Source: Puffinus mauretanicus
Lineage: Eukaryota; Chordata; Aves; Procellariiformes; Procellariidae
Assembly (NCBI GenBank): GCA_023333565.1
Contig: JAJKFH010000115.1
Span: 1,860,001 to 1,924,000 of the forward strand
Length of the DNA: 64,000 nt
Reading direction: 5' to 3'
Made by a program: the position numbers and the translations under genes. Positions 37,291 to 50,935 of the stretch are shown here, piece by piece. Each line of letters opens with the position of its first letter. Positions within the stretch are counted from its first letter, which is position 1. Under the pieces are notes generated by a model. The model worked only from the letters and a program-made list of their open reading frames with translations, was not told the origin of the DNA and did no database searches.

Positions 37291-40200
37291 GTAGTGCAGC
37301 CACAGGTGTTAATTTGCCTTTATTTTCTTAATTTAAATGTGTTTTGTGTTTATCTACACTCTCATAGCATGCAAAGAGAAGTTGACAGATTTACTGCTCA
37401 CTCATTATTTGTATTTTCAAATGTATTAATATATCTCGAGATTTTTAGAAGATTCTAATATTTCATTACATCTAACTAAACTCCTGTATGCTTCAAAGTT
37501 ATTTGTTTAGCCTTTTTGAGCTGTCTAGTTCCTTCTCAGCAATAGGAATGATAGTAATAGTAAAATAATACATACATACAAACCACATGCATGCATACAA
37601 ATGTCCATTTTAAAAGGGTTGACATATTCTTTCAAAAGAAATAATGTTTTCAAAAATTCCCTCCTGTGTCATCAGAAGACAAAAATGGACTACCTGCAGA
37701 CTTTTTTCTCTATTACTAGTAAATATAGCACTGTTCCCAAAAGTTAGTGAATTTTTTGCATGTGTTTTCTTTTACTTTCTAGTTAGTATGCCTGTGTTTT
37801 CTAGAGAAAAGCACACAGATAAAAGTATAGGTTTTGGTTGTACAATTACAAACCTTAAAGAAAGCTAGCTCACAGGCTGATGTTTCAGTATGTTTATGAA
37901 TAAACACAGAAATACACATGCTGAACTACAGGATTGTTTTCTTTTTCTTTCTAGAGCTAGTGCTGAAATATGTAAATCTTAATCTGTAAGAGCAAGCATC
38001 TCAATAAAAATGTTTCAGTGACTTGATAACTTTAAAAGCACTATGGAACTTAAAGGGATTCTTTTTGTTTTCTTTGATGAAAAAGAACAAGTAATTACAA
38101 GACAGCAACTATTCAGAGAAGTTCAAATTATGTAATTTAATTTGATGTAGATACAAATGTACTGGTTCACATAACACACCAGCAATATTGATATACATCT
38201 GTCAGTTTTAATGTTTGAAATTCAGATTGTGTGCCTGCATATAAAATAAGGTAAATAAGAGTTATTGTTTACCTTGTATGTCATCTTCATAGCTTTGAGC
38301 ACAACAAAAAGCAGCTTTTGATCAGATATGTCTTTATTTTCAAAAAACGAAAGTATGAATTTTACCTACATTTCATTGTCCTCTGAAAAAAAGAATTTAT
38401 AATTTTACTCCTTTTATTTATGAATGAATAATTCGATAGGAAAATCATTCTTGCATTGGAACTTTTTTTCCCAAATCAACAGAAAGAATTTCTAGTAATA
38501 AAAGGGAAAATGATGTATAAACCATATTCAATGTTTAGAATGCTCTGGTATTGTGAAAGGCTGAAATATAAATCTTCAAAGTACTCGAGGGATGAGTTTC
38601 AGTAATGGATCATTTTGCTATATCAAAGAACAATTAACTTATTAAAAAGGTAGAAACATGTCTAATTTTATTCGTCAACATATCTAACACTTATTAATTA
38701 AATTTCTCACTTGAGAAAAAAACAATTCAAGTATGGGCTTAAGTATTTTTTTACATACTTACATCTCTCTAAAGTCATTGAAATGTAAGCGGGTGCTTTC
38801 ATAACCACAAATAACATCTTGGTTAGTGAAAAATATTTTTCAAAAGAATGACATGTAAATAACTAGCATGTTCAGGGTTAAGTATCTCTAAAAATATGAA
38901 AAGTTTAACAAGAAAAAAAGGTCTGTGCAATTTATTTTGACTTGTATGTCATGACTGTATTCCCTAGACCAGAACATCCATTTGCTTAGTGTGCTCAAGT
39001 TGGAATTTGAACTTCATGACTCAAGTTCATCTGAGCAAGTCAGAAAACATTACTTTTCCTTGCTAACGTAGCCTCACAGTTCAGCACTAGCACAAGATCG
39101 TACTTGCCACCAGAGACAGCAAACAGTGGAAAAATAAGCTGTACATACTGGAGATTTGTTAGAGTTTCCATTTCGTCCCTAATTCTTTCACAGTCACTTC
39201 AACTTCATTCAGATCTTTTCTGTGAATACTCCTTATCCCCACGCTGCCCAACTTTTCTGTAAGTATTTTCTTCCCAGGCTTTCAGTCAAATTCAATTTAT
39301 AAGCCCGATAGTTAATTGAGACTGACTCCATTGTTTAATCTGCTATGGTTTACATGTCAAATCTTATGCTAGTGTAAAATTTGTATTTGAATGTTTTTTT
39401 TTTTTTTACACAATAGGCAAATTTACCTAAGAATTCCATTAAAGAACTGATATTCATTAAGAATAACTTGGGGTTTTTTGGTTCATTGATCCAGTCTGTT
39501 GCCTATCCAATAAGGGGTAACATTAAGACAGGAACTCTTTAACCTACCTTGCTACCTTTAACCTACCTTGTGTGTGTGACATTTCTGTCTCTCATGCCTG
39601 AAGGACGTATGCACTGTTCAGTCTGTCACCATTTTACTTTAATGTACTTCATAGTATGTAGTTTAGAGATTAAATGATGTGTAGTTTAGTATTAAATGGT
39701 CAAAAGGTGCATTTCCCTGTAAGTTATGAGCCACAATCTGTCTTGACCTGTGGTTGTGGATTGATTTCAGTTGAATTAGGAAGGATACAAGCTGCAGCAG
39801 AATTTGCTCTCATGTCATAGAGCAAAGGCCTGCAAGTTCTGACTTGCTCCCCTTTCGTGTTACAGCGCTTCATCCCTTTTCTTTTGTTTTTGTCTATGGG
39901 TATAAACATTGGTCATTTGTACCAAGCCTCACGGGGACACTGGTCACAACGTAGCACGAATTTTATCCTGCCCAAAACAAAGAATACTGCCAGGAAGCAT
40001 AGATTTTTTTTAAAAAAAAAAAAAAAAAAAAGGAGGAAAAGAGAAACAAACAAAGCAAAATAACTGAAATATGTTTGGGAAGGACTTCAAAACATAATAA
40101 ACTAATGACATTGCTGTCATGCTCTGGCAATCTAATTTGACCGAAATAGCATTCATAATCAGGATGCTTGAAGACACACGAAGCTTTTCTTTTACTAGGT

Positions 40201-42885
40201 GGATTGCATGTATAATAGTATTTGGCTAAACCTAGAGGATTAAATAGAAGTGGAAATATGATTAATGACAAAAATCATAAAGCCTACTATCTCTTCTAGC
40301 ATTTAATATTGACAATATGACTTTCAACCCAAATTTTGAATACTTAAGAATGATCCAACAGTTTTTTGCATTTACTTGATGAGAACTGAAAAAAAAAAAA
40401 TAGGGACAGTTGAATTCAGTCCTTTACTTTAAAATATGTTCCTGTTTGATACAGAACATATTTGCAGCACTTTAAAGTGTTTTGGCAAAACTTCATAATA
40501 GGCAAGACTCTCAGTCTGCATCTGAGCTGGCAGAAGTACATCATTTATAAAACCGAATAGAGCAATGTCAGTTGCGTGACAGGATATCTTAGTAGTAGCT
40601 TAGGAACTCCACTATATTTTATCTCTGGCATTGCAAGTTTTTCATTTGGACAACAAACTGCTATGGTGGAAATTATATCTTGTGTATTTTGTTCTTCACT
40701 TACTCAAGAATTGTTTTTCAACAGTTACAGAAGACCACAGGAACACTTGATCCAGTACATCTTCTGTCACAAAACCACTCCTCCTTTCTTCCCTGCAAAG
40801 ATTGTGCAGTGGTCAGAAGACTAAGGGGTCATTACATGTAATGAGGTTCTTATGTATCATGTGTGGAGGGAAGTACTTCTGATCTATTTCTCTAACTATG
40901 GATTTGCTGAACCAATTCAGAATGAGAGTTTTTTTTTCTTTTCATATAGAAATTACATAGCTCTTTTTTTTTTTTTTTAATTGCTGTCATTTATACATGA
41001 TGTTTAAAATTTTGGAAACAGCAGTGTTCAAAAATGTCAACAGTCTCTCTAAGAACTTTTTTGACATCTTTTCTTTTGGCTACAGATATACCAACTATAC
41101 AGCCCCTTGCTCTTCACTGTCCTGCTGCTAGATGTTACCTCCTCAGAACTTGAAAACACGTTTATTAACCTATTTCAGTGAAAATGAGTTGAGCTAGCTC
41201 ACAATGCTTAAATTGTAGGTCTTTTCATCTGAAACAAGTTAACAAGTGATCACAAGAGCATCTCAACTGAAAGATTTGAATAAACTGTCACAAGGAGCAG
41301 GATGAGGTTGGATCTGCTTGGATGCAGAGATGTCTCCAGAAGGCACAAGTAGAAAACAACACTCTGTCAAGCCCTCAGCCAAAATTAATTCTTCATTTTG
41401 TCTAGTTCTCCTTCACTTAAAAAAAAACAAGGAAAGAGGAGAATCAGAACCTCAGAACTCTGAGGTTGTGCACAAGTGGTTTTATTCACATATATATGTA
41501 TAAGCCGATAACATGTTAAAGAACAGATTTAAAGATAATTTGGAATTCTTCCTTGCGATATTGAAAATGGGAAATTAAAAACATCCTTAAGAAGTGCCTG
41601 TTTAATTATGATGATCAGTTATTTATTTAAGGCCCACAGAGTGCAACAGTTGTTTTTATCTTAACCAGGTACAAGGCATCGCTTTTATGAAAGAAAAAAG
41701 GCTTAAAACCACAAAAAGTACTACAGTGAAATGCAAGGAGACATAAATATACCTCCCTGGAAAGAACACTATTGATTTTTATAGTGTTTGTTCTGCAGGG
41801 ATTTTTTATTCAGTCCTGGCAGCCATTCAAAATCTGCATTTAAACAAAATTTTTTAAAGTGATGATCCTGATCCATTTTCTCAATGTCAGGAAATAAAAG
41901 TGTATTCCTAATGAAGAAGGCACTCTAGATATAAAATATTTAAAAGCTTCATGCTAGAATACTTACTGGTTAAAAAAAATGGAGTGGGGGTGCAGAGGAC
42001 ACTTACATTTGTTTTTGTGTACCAGCGCCAACAAGCAATTCAGCCAAGAGGAGACTTAAAACCAGCACTCCATCACCATCCATCAGGCGCACATCTTTTA
42101 TTGAGGATGATGTTTGAAAATTATTGATGACTCAAGGTGCAAAGATTGTTTCAAGCTTCAGTTTCCAGCTCATATGATGAGAATGTCACCACAAAGATGT
42201 CTGTTCATTGATTTCCCCCTGCTCCTTCTTGCTTCCCCCTCCTTTCCCAGGAACTATTTTACCTGTTAGTGGGTCTTGCTGTATGTCATGTACAAAACAA
42301 GTGATGATGCCAGGTGGTTATAACTGTAGAACCTTATTGTTAAAAATAATTCTTTCTCTCCTCACCAAATGTCTACACACTGCAAAGACTTTTCCAAATT
42401 CTTCAATGTTGAGTTTTATGCTATGAAGAAAAAAGGTCAACAAAACAAAATCTTCCTGCCTCTCATGCCTCACTTCTTTCTGCATATACTCTGCAAATGT
42501 TTGGTGGGAAAGCTACAATAGGGACATTTCCCTCTTGTTTGTTTGTTTGTTTGTTCGTTTACTAATTTGGCAAGAGTTTTGAAGCTCAGAAACACATCAC
42601 ATTTGTCCAAATGTTTCAAACAGGTACAGTTACCACACCAGACCACACTACAGCAATTTTAAACATTTGAATTAAATTTAAATACACCAAGAACACTTGC
42701 ATGGTGGTGGAGATAACACCTGGGTACAGCTGCCATCATAGAAGATACAACAAGAACAGCTGTTGGGAGTGTGGTGAAAGATAGAAGGAACCCTTTCCCA
42801 AGAGCAGCAGTCACTACCTTGTCACATTTATAGCCTCTCACACATACACCCCTTTCTTGTCTTCATTGTCGTCCACCCCATTCCA
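37291..42885. other. Unique AT-rich DNA, no gene seen
   Basis: No gene is supported. Homopolymer runs occur (T near 39394-39408, A near 40013-40031, A near 40390-40400, T near 40964-40978) and a GTTT tract at 42537-42560. A tandem-like phrase AACCTACCTTG recurs at 39540 and 39557. The rest is unremarkable. Confidence 0.45.
42537..42560 (+). repeat. (GTTT)6 microsatellite
   Basis: Six GTTT units, one altered to GTTC. Confidence 0.9.
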
Positions 42886-42971
42886 CCCTTTCTCCCTCTC
42901 TCCCTCCCTCCCTCCCTTCTTCCCTTCCTCCTTCCTTCCTTCCTTCCTTCCTTCCTTCCTTCCTTCCTCCC
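42886..42971 (+). repeat. 86-bp pure pyrimidine tract with (TTCC)n core
   Basis: All 86 bases are C or T. The first part is CTCC-rich and the second (about 42930-42968) is nearly perfect TTCC repeats. The long mirror-like homopyrimidine strand could adopt triplex (H-DNA) structure. The serine/proline-rich open frame over it is an artefact. Confidence 0.93.
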
Positions 42972-45900
42972 ACTCACACACAAGCATCATGGGAGCTTCA
43001 GGTTGCAGGCTGCAGTCAGGAACAGAAGGGAAAAGAGGACAAGCCTGAAGTACAACTTTGAATTACCTCCTCAAAATCAAATCAGTGAAGGGGTTGCAAG
43101 CTACATTAGGAAGGGGGTGGGGAGAGAATAAACAAACACAAAAAGACTTCTCACCCTTCTAAATTCCCTTAAGTCCCCTGATTCTCACCCCTTCCTCACA
43201 GCCTCTTTCTCCATTTTTCTCAGCTACTCACCCACTTGCCCTACTAGCCTGAAAAGCTCCACCCTCTCCCTTACCACTATGTATCACTGCTGTTAAATTG
43301 ATTTTATACATACTGTTGAATGCCTCAAGCTGCCTCTGTAGGGATCTACCATGGAGAGAGGACTTTAAAGCCTGTGTTTAAGGTAGAAGCAATTTTGCTG
43401 CTGTCGCCACCTATCCTCAATGCAAGAGGGATCATATTCTAATTTTCCGCATTTCCTGCCTTACCACTCCCTTAAGTAGGAGCTTACGTTTTATCTCACT
43501 AATCGTAATTCTAGAGTGCTGTATAAACATCTCTGTGTAAGTGTAAAAGGGAGTATGAATTATGCCGTGCTGAAAAAGCAAGAAAACAGTCATAAATAAT
43601 ATTTCATCAAAACCAAAACCACTTCCACGCAAACCAGTTCCTACTATTAAGGAACTGAATGCCTAGTGAGTTTTTTGCCTGTTAGGAATCTGTATATGCG
43701 GAGAGCCAGTTGTGCTCTTTAAGCTGAATTCTACTGAAATCGGGAGATGGGGAAGTGACACAACATGAAGGAAAGAAGAAAAAGAACTCCCACAAGATAG
43801 CAGTGTCATGTTTCCAACTGCTATATCAAACCTACCTTGCAATGACACTTGCCCCTTGAAAAAACTCTCTCAGGAATTTAAAGGCATCCATCCCACTGAA
43901 AAAAGCTTCAGCCTGAAATACACTATGACATTCAATCCAAGTACATTAAAAGCCAGTCTATACTGTAAAAATGTTATGAACAACAACAGCAGCAACTATA
44001 AAAAGAAAACTAAAGATTGTACCTTCCTTAGAGGTATGCATATTTTAAAATAGTTTGGGATATATTTCTCATTACATTATTACTTAATGTGATATCAGAA
44101 ATCTCACTAGTGATGAGACCCTTACTGTATGCATAAAATTAAATGCATGTGTAGGTTTTTTCCAAGATTAGCATGTTTATCATGTCCAAATATAGGTCTA
44201 CGCTGTTTTAGCTGCACGAAGTTAGAAAACAATTTCAGTTGCAATTAGCGGTGGGTAGGGAGATGTTATGTACAGGCAAGGCCTTGGTCTTTATTAACTT
44301 CTTTTTTCCTTGATTAGGGACTCAGAGTTTTCCTATACTTACTTAAAAAAAAGGATACATTAACAGATATTCATGCACACAGTTTGACAATAGAGCTAAA
44401 ATTCTTATTTCACAATAGAAAAATACTGTCAAATTATACTCGTCTTTCCCCAGGAGACTTAGAGTTGTAAAGAAATGGTGAAGAAGAGAATTATTCACGG
44501 CATATTTTACAGAACACATTCTTAAACCTGTCAGCAAGCTATGGTGGTTTTATTTTCCTTGAGCGCCTTCCTGGAGTTCAGCACAGTGGGAGATAGAACC
44601 TAAGTTGTTCAGTGTCGCTTTGGCAGACAGTGCTGACAATGTGATCCTCCTCAGTGGACAGTGATTTTTATGCTATGTAATCTAATAGCGACAGCAGGCA
44701 CAGTAACAGCAGGTTGTCTTTCTGGCATGGAGCAATACAAGACGGTTTGTACTGTGGATGTCTGAAGTAGTCCACTAGGTCATCAAAAAGAAATAGTAAA
44801 AATATATGCAAAAAAATTCCAGACATCAAATGATGAAATAGTCTTTAAACTGGTTGGCGAGAATGGAAGCAACAGGTAACATTGTGGACTAGTATTATTA
44901 GAGTGATTCCTAAGAGGCATGGACATGAGATAATTGTAATTGCCCGTGTAAATATAATAAAAAGATGGTTCATTGTTGCAAGAAGTTCAAAGATTATAGT
45001 CTACATCAATAATAGTGCTTTCTGAGGAAGAGCTTTGAAAACAGTAAGCTTAAATCAAACGTGGAATTAAGGATCTATATTTTTAAAATAATTCAAGAAT
45101 TCCTTGAGTTATTCCCTGAAGAAATGTTACGAATATAAAATCACTCATATCAAGAATGTAAGCCTGACAGGATAAAAAATGTGGGGAGTGTAGGATATAG
45201 AAGTAGCAGCAAGGTAGTATGAAAATTACAAGATGAAGTGTTATCAAAGGATATTAAACCTGGCTTGGATTTTATTTAGCACCTATTTCTTTCCTTGTTA
45301 ACAGGACCTTTGATGAGTGCACTTACTGTGTTATTTCACTGGTGTTCTGGACTACACATCCAGGGTAGGAGGTTTTGCCAGACTTACCCAGCAGTACATC
45401 ATTGGGGTTGCCTAATTAGTTAAATCACAGGGATGCACTACCTCAAGGATTAAAGTGCCTGGGTGTCTTTGTAAAATACAAAGCCAAGAAGCATTCCTTT
45501 TATTCTAAGTAAAGTTAATAAAGTCCCAAAAAGCTTTTTTAGTCTCACAGCTGGAAGTTCCTCCTTGAGCTGAAACATTGGAAGCAGCTGAGTCTAGATA
45601 ATCTCCGAATCTTAAAGACAGTTTGGTTCCACTCGTGAGAGGGAAAAATGGGGGGTTCTGGAGGCACTGGAGCAGCCCTGTTTATGCTTCTTCTTTGAAG
45701 GTTAAGATGAGTTAGGGGAATACAGCTGGTGACTTTGCTGTCTGTATTTTTCGGCTAACATGAACCTCGTAAAGAGATGAGAAATTCCAGAATTATTTTT
45801 TCAGTTAGTTTCAACTCACTGTTGCTTAACTTGATTTGTCTGCCTGTGTGACCATGGCATTCCTAAAACTATTTAGTACTTATATAGCATTATAGAACAA

Positions 45901-48900
45901 ACAGAAGTAAGATTAAAAGCTCAGGTTTTGGTTCACGTTTTATTGCAAAACAGTCTACACTGGGAAATCACCTACTTGACAATAGACAGAACTTAGATCT
46001 TAATGACAGGGAGGAAAATCATATAAAAATATATATCCTTATCAGAATACTGAAAGCAAACACGTAAAAAAAAAATATGAATTCAGGTTATTAAGAAATC
46101 ATGCTTCGTTTTAGTCTTTGAGTGATAATAGTCTGGATTGCCACCAAGTAAGTGTCCTCTGAATAAGACAAGTCTCCCATTAACCTTACATTTATTTTTA
46201 GGTCAGCTAATCTAAAAGCACTGGAATGACACCGCAGAAAAAAGGCTAAGAATGCTACATTTGCACACCTAACTTTAAGTAAATTATTCTGTTGTTGATA
46301 GTCCAAAGGGTAAAAATAATGTTATAGGACACCCTTTGATCGTTAATGGGCAGACAAACGTTACAAACATGCTCTCTTCCTTCTGGCAGCGCTAAACAGG
46401 CAGGAAAACGTCCAGGAAGTACACTTTGATACTTGCATTAATAACTCACCAAAAGAGTGCTTAATAGGAAATGAATCTTTATGCTTTTTAATCTGTTAGT
46501 CTTAAACAAGCATAATTGAAATCTTCTGTCTGGAATACAAACAGACCATGTTTTACCTCACTAAGCAGACATGATTACTGCTGCTCTGTCGAAGCCCTGT
46601 TGCTTAACTGTCTTGGGCTTTCAAATCAAATTATACATCCTCTCCCTCCACTGCACTGAAAGACGATAAAATAAACAAGGCAGTCACAAAACACACTCTC
46701 ATTTTTTCCCCATTGGTCTGGCAGAATCCAAAGGAGGATGAGGTCGAAAAAGAGAGTGAATAAATCCCCTCTGGACCTTCTGTATTAGATAAAGCAAGCT
46801 AACAGAGAGAGAAGTGATCGCTTTACAGCAGAGATGAACTTCTCGCAGGAAGTTTGATAAATTGACATCATTCCAGGCAATTTGAGGTAATACAATCTTG
46901 ATGTCTGAACAGTGTAATTACCAGATATGTTTCCAGCATTCAGAAACACTCTGTATCAATCACCATGAACAGTTTTAGCAACCATTTCTTTCAAGAAAAA
47001 AAAGGAAGAGGAAAAAAAAAGAGAGCGAGAAAAAGACGGGGGAAAATGCTAAACAGTAATTTAGGGTTTTTTTAATCGCAAACAAAATAATACAGCTGGA
47101 GGAAACATAAGCCACCTCAGTCTGAGGCAATGAAGAGAAGACCTGATGCAAGTGAGATGGTCTCAGCAGGGAGTTAGCCTAACTGGTAGCAGGTAGATGG
47201 CTGTGCTCCAGCATAATCTAACCTCATTTCCTCAGTGAAGCTGCAGCACTTTTGCTGCTGTCAGTATGATCCTAGACTATTTCTCCTATCAATCTCTGCA
47301 ACTCCCAGGCTTGACACATGGGCGTTTTGCCCAGTGACATGTGGTGTAACATTTTTGAGGGAGGTGTGGTGGTATGAAAAGAGCAGAACCATGTAGAAGC
47401 ACTAGCTGAAATAAATCCATTGTGTGTATACACCACAATCTGAGTGCGAGAAGGTCATTTCTGACACCTACTCCAAAGAGAGAGGTAAGGCTGCCTGTAG
47501 AGTGGAACTGGAATAAACGAAAACAGCTTAGCTATTGGGCTCTTTTTCCCCTCGCCCATACAGGAAATGTTTGCGCCACTGACATGCTAGATTAATTCCC
47601 AGCAGCATGTTTTCAAATAACTTTTCTTTATTCAGTTCCATATGGAGGGCATGAGGTTAATTTTTCAAGCGACATGTAAGGTTGCAGTTATTCATTTTTC
47701 ATTTATAATGACATTTATCAAAGTGGCAAGAACAGCCACTAAAACATGTACTAATTGACTTTCTTTTATTTATAATGTCAGATAAGAGGCAAGCAACAAA
47801 AAATGAATGACTGTTTCATATGGTCCATGCAGAATGTATTTGTAGGAGGGTGAATCATTGGAATTGCTCTGAATATTACACTGATTAGCCATGAATAGGT
47901 TCTGGACATCTGTTCACAAATGTTGTCTGGACTGAGCTCCAGCTGTTTTAATTTTTTAACAAAAGGAACAAATCTAAAGTTCTTGGTTCTTCCCATTGCA
48001 CTTTCACAATGCTCCACGTTAGTCAGTCCTTTGCATACTGTATGCTGAGGATGGAGTTTGGCTCGACCATATCTCTAATTTACAAAAAAATTTGCTTTTC
48101 AAAATGAATCACTTTTGAAGTTAAAGATACAGCATGCGAGAGCCACTGTTTGTTACATTGACAGGTATTTTTCCCTTATGTTTCTCTAAACCCAAAATTC
48201 TTTACCTCATAAACAAACCAGTAATCCATGTCTTGAAAAGTATGTCTTGTCCCGCCGTTAAAGACAAAAGTGTAGCTAAGATAAGCAGCTCAGTTCTAAA
48301 AAAATTTAGTTTTAAATTCCAAGGTTTACATGTAAACAGGTATGAATCATATTCTTCTGATCAGAATATTATAAACCTGAGATCTAATGCCCGAGTTAGG
48401 ATTTTTTTTCAGACTTATCTCTAGTAACTATGCAAGCTATGGATGGCATTACTGAATTCAGGGTAGATAGCATTGATCTTACACAAAATAATATGTAAGC
48501 ATCTACAACCAATCAGAACAAGTGGAAGGGATGCCCTTTTTTACTGTTACTTTTTGTAATGAACCTTACTGTCTCTCAAGGAATCAGATAAGGATCACTT
48601 TGATTTCTGCAGACTCCTTCCTAAGAGAAAGCAAAGGATATTCTTTTAGTGCAAACTAATCTAAAGGAACCTTTACTCAATAAAGTGGTTGTGTACGTAT
48701 TTTTATACATAAAAAAATTGGAATAAAAATAAGACTAATCCTTTATTTCAATCTTATTATTGGAACTTATTTATGCTGGTTACACAAAGACAGTAATGAA
48801 GAATCCCAAAGCTGTGGGCAAGCTTAAAAGAAGATGCTACTAGAGACAGCAGAATTTTGACTACATGATGGGAGATGAAGCATTGCTTCATTTAAACATC

Positions 48901-50739
48901 CAACAAGGAATTAAAAAATATATATTAAAAGAAAAAAGAAAAAGTAGACAGAAGATTCCAGGAAGGAAAGAAGCCGGAAAGTATGGCTTCAAATACTCAC
49001 TGAGCTGCATGTTAGTCTACTGCTGGACTCATGCAGGCAGAGTATTTTTCAAAGCTTTGATAAAAATATTTTCTGTGGGACTTCACATAGCTGTTTAGAG
49101 ATGTAACTTCAAAATGGCTAATAGGAATACCGAGAAAATTAGTAAGAATTTTTCTGCAAAAAGTAAAAATATGCTAGAAAGTTCAACAGAGTTATCTCGT
49201 GACTCATGTACATATCAATTATAACAATATATAGGAGAAGGTGTGGCCACAGTGAAAATGTTTCTTCACATTTATCCACATCATGCAGGCTGTATCCCTA
49301 CCTTTATTCTGTCACAAACACAGAGTTTCATCTTTATAAAGCTAATCAACAAATAAATTTTGATACAATCTCTGGCTATAAATGTTTTATATATTCCTAG
49401 AGAAACTGAGACACCCTGAATCAATATTGTCCTTGATAAGAAAGGATCTTTTAGTAACCCTAGTGTCTTCTAGCTTCACAGTTTTAATCTCTGTATTTTA
49501 GGCTGTTACAATCTTGTGCTTATTGGTCCCTTAAAGTGGACAGAAAATGAGTTGTTTAGGAGCAGGGACAAAGCTTTAACATAAAACAACGACAGCACAT
49601 ACATTTACATTGAACTAAGAATTATACAAAGCACTTTGTAATAGTGCCCAGTAGATATGATAGGCATCGAAGACAGAAAAATCATGACCAAAATAACATA
49701 TTTCACAATCTCCATTATGTATTTACATACAGATATATTTATACATATACATAATTCTGTGCTTATATGCATCTGTGTACATTAATATATTCCAACTCTC
49801 CGATAATTCTAAACAACTTACAGAAATACAGGATAATTCATGAACTGGTAATGTATGTGCTACTTGACAATATATAAATTACAAATATTTAAACATTTTT
49901 GTTTTAATTTTTATTTTTACAATAAAAATCAACATTGTTTACCTTTTATTATATAAAGATATTAACTGATTAACATACCTGCTCCAATTTTATTAGAATC
50001 TTAAAACAAGCAAAAATATCCCCCACCTAACAGTAAAATCAATAATAATGTATCAACAGAACTCACAGGCTGAGATTTTTAAAGTCATGTCAAAGATTAG
50101 GATGACCAAATGCTTTAAGAATCTTTCTCTAGTATCATCTTTTTAAGATGAGATGAGAGCTTTCCTTTGGGAAGACTGTCTTTTTACTGAGAAAGATCCA
50201 ACTGCCCCTGCAAAAACAAATTTACATCAAAATTATGTCTAGGTACAATTTAACAGTGTAAACTTTGAGTTATTGGTGAGCCAGAAATAAGGAAGTTTTG
50301 CTCTTACTGGTTAAGGATTGTCTTTCCAATGTTAAACTGCTTTTGATTTTAGTCTGATTTCAATAAATCTCTACACACTTTTGTTGAGACGAAACTCAAA
50401 AAAGATTGTAATATGACAGACATTTTCAGAATAAAATAGTTCACTTTGAATTTCATATTTTGTATCTCTTATAAATATCAAATCTAATTTTATTTAATTC
50501 ACCTCAACAGTATCTTTACTTTCGGAAAAGGCTGAATAAACTTCTGGATAGTCTATAACATAAGTTGCATGTGATTAAACTACATATTCTGTAGAAAACC
50601 TAGAAATATTTCTTATTATAGGAATAATATGTCATTTCCTGAGATACTTATATCTTTCTTGAAAGAATTGCATTTCAAGAAAAAGAAACTAAGGAAGGAA
50701 AACATTTGTGTATAAGAAAAAAACGATAAAACCCCCAAT
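42972..50739. other. Unique DNA, no gene seen
   Basis: No gene is supported. The region 46350-47000 is less AT-rich and free of simple repeats, and resembles conserved non-coding DNA. The stretch 44540-44720 has a similar look. Neither shows a diagnostic motif. Purine-rich DNA lies at 46995-47042. Confidence 0.4.
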
Positions 50740-50935
50740 GTCTATAGCATTATAATGTATAGCATAATGTATATTTTAATGTATTTTTAATATATGTGAT
50801 ATACATGCATATTTTGTATATGTGCATTTACGTATTTGTTTATGCATATATATAAACATGTATATTTTATATATGCATATATATGTAAACACAAATATAC
50901 AATGTTTGTATACATAACCATACACACTTATATTT
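50740..50935. repeat. TATATG/ATGTAT-rich low-complexity tract
   Basis: About 200 bases dominated by ATGTATAT, ATATATGCATAT and similar phrases, with several self-complementary stretches such as TATGCATATATATA (50841-50854). It is probably a decayed AT microsatellite. Opposing palindromic phrases could form cruciforms. Confidence 0.75.

Noticed and set aside
48134..48424. 96-codon plus-strand frame
   Set aside because: No motif, no supporting splice or promoter context, and composition like random AT-rich DNA.
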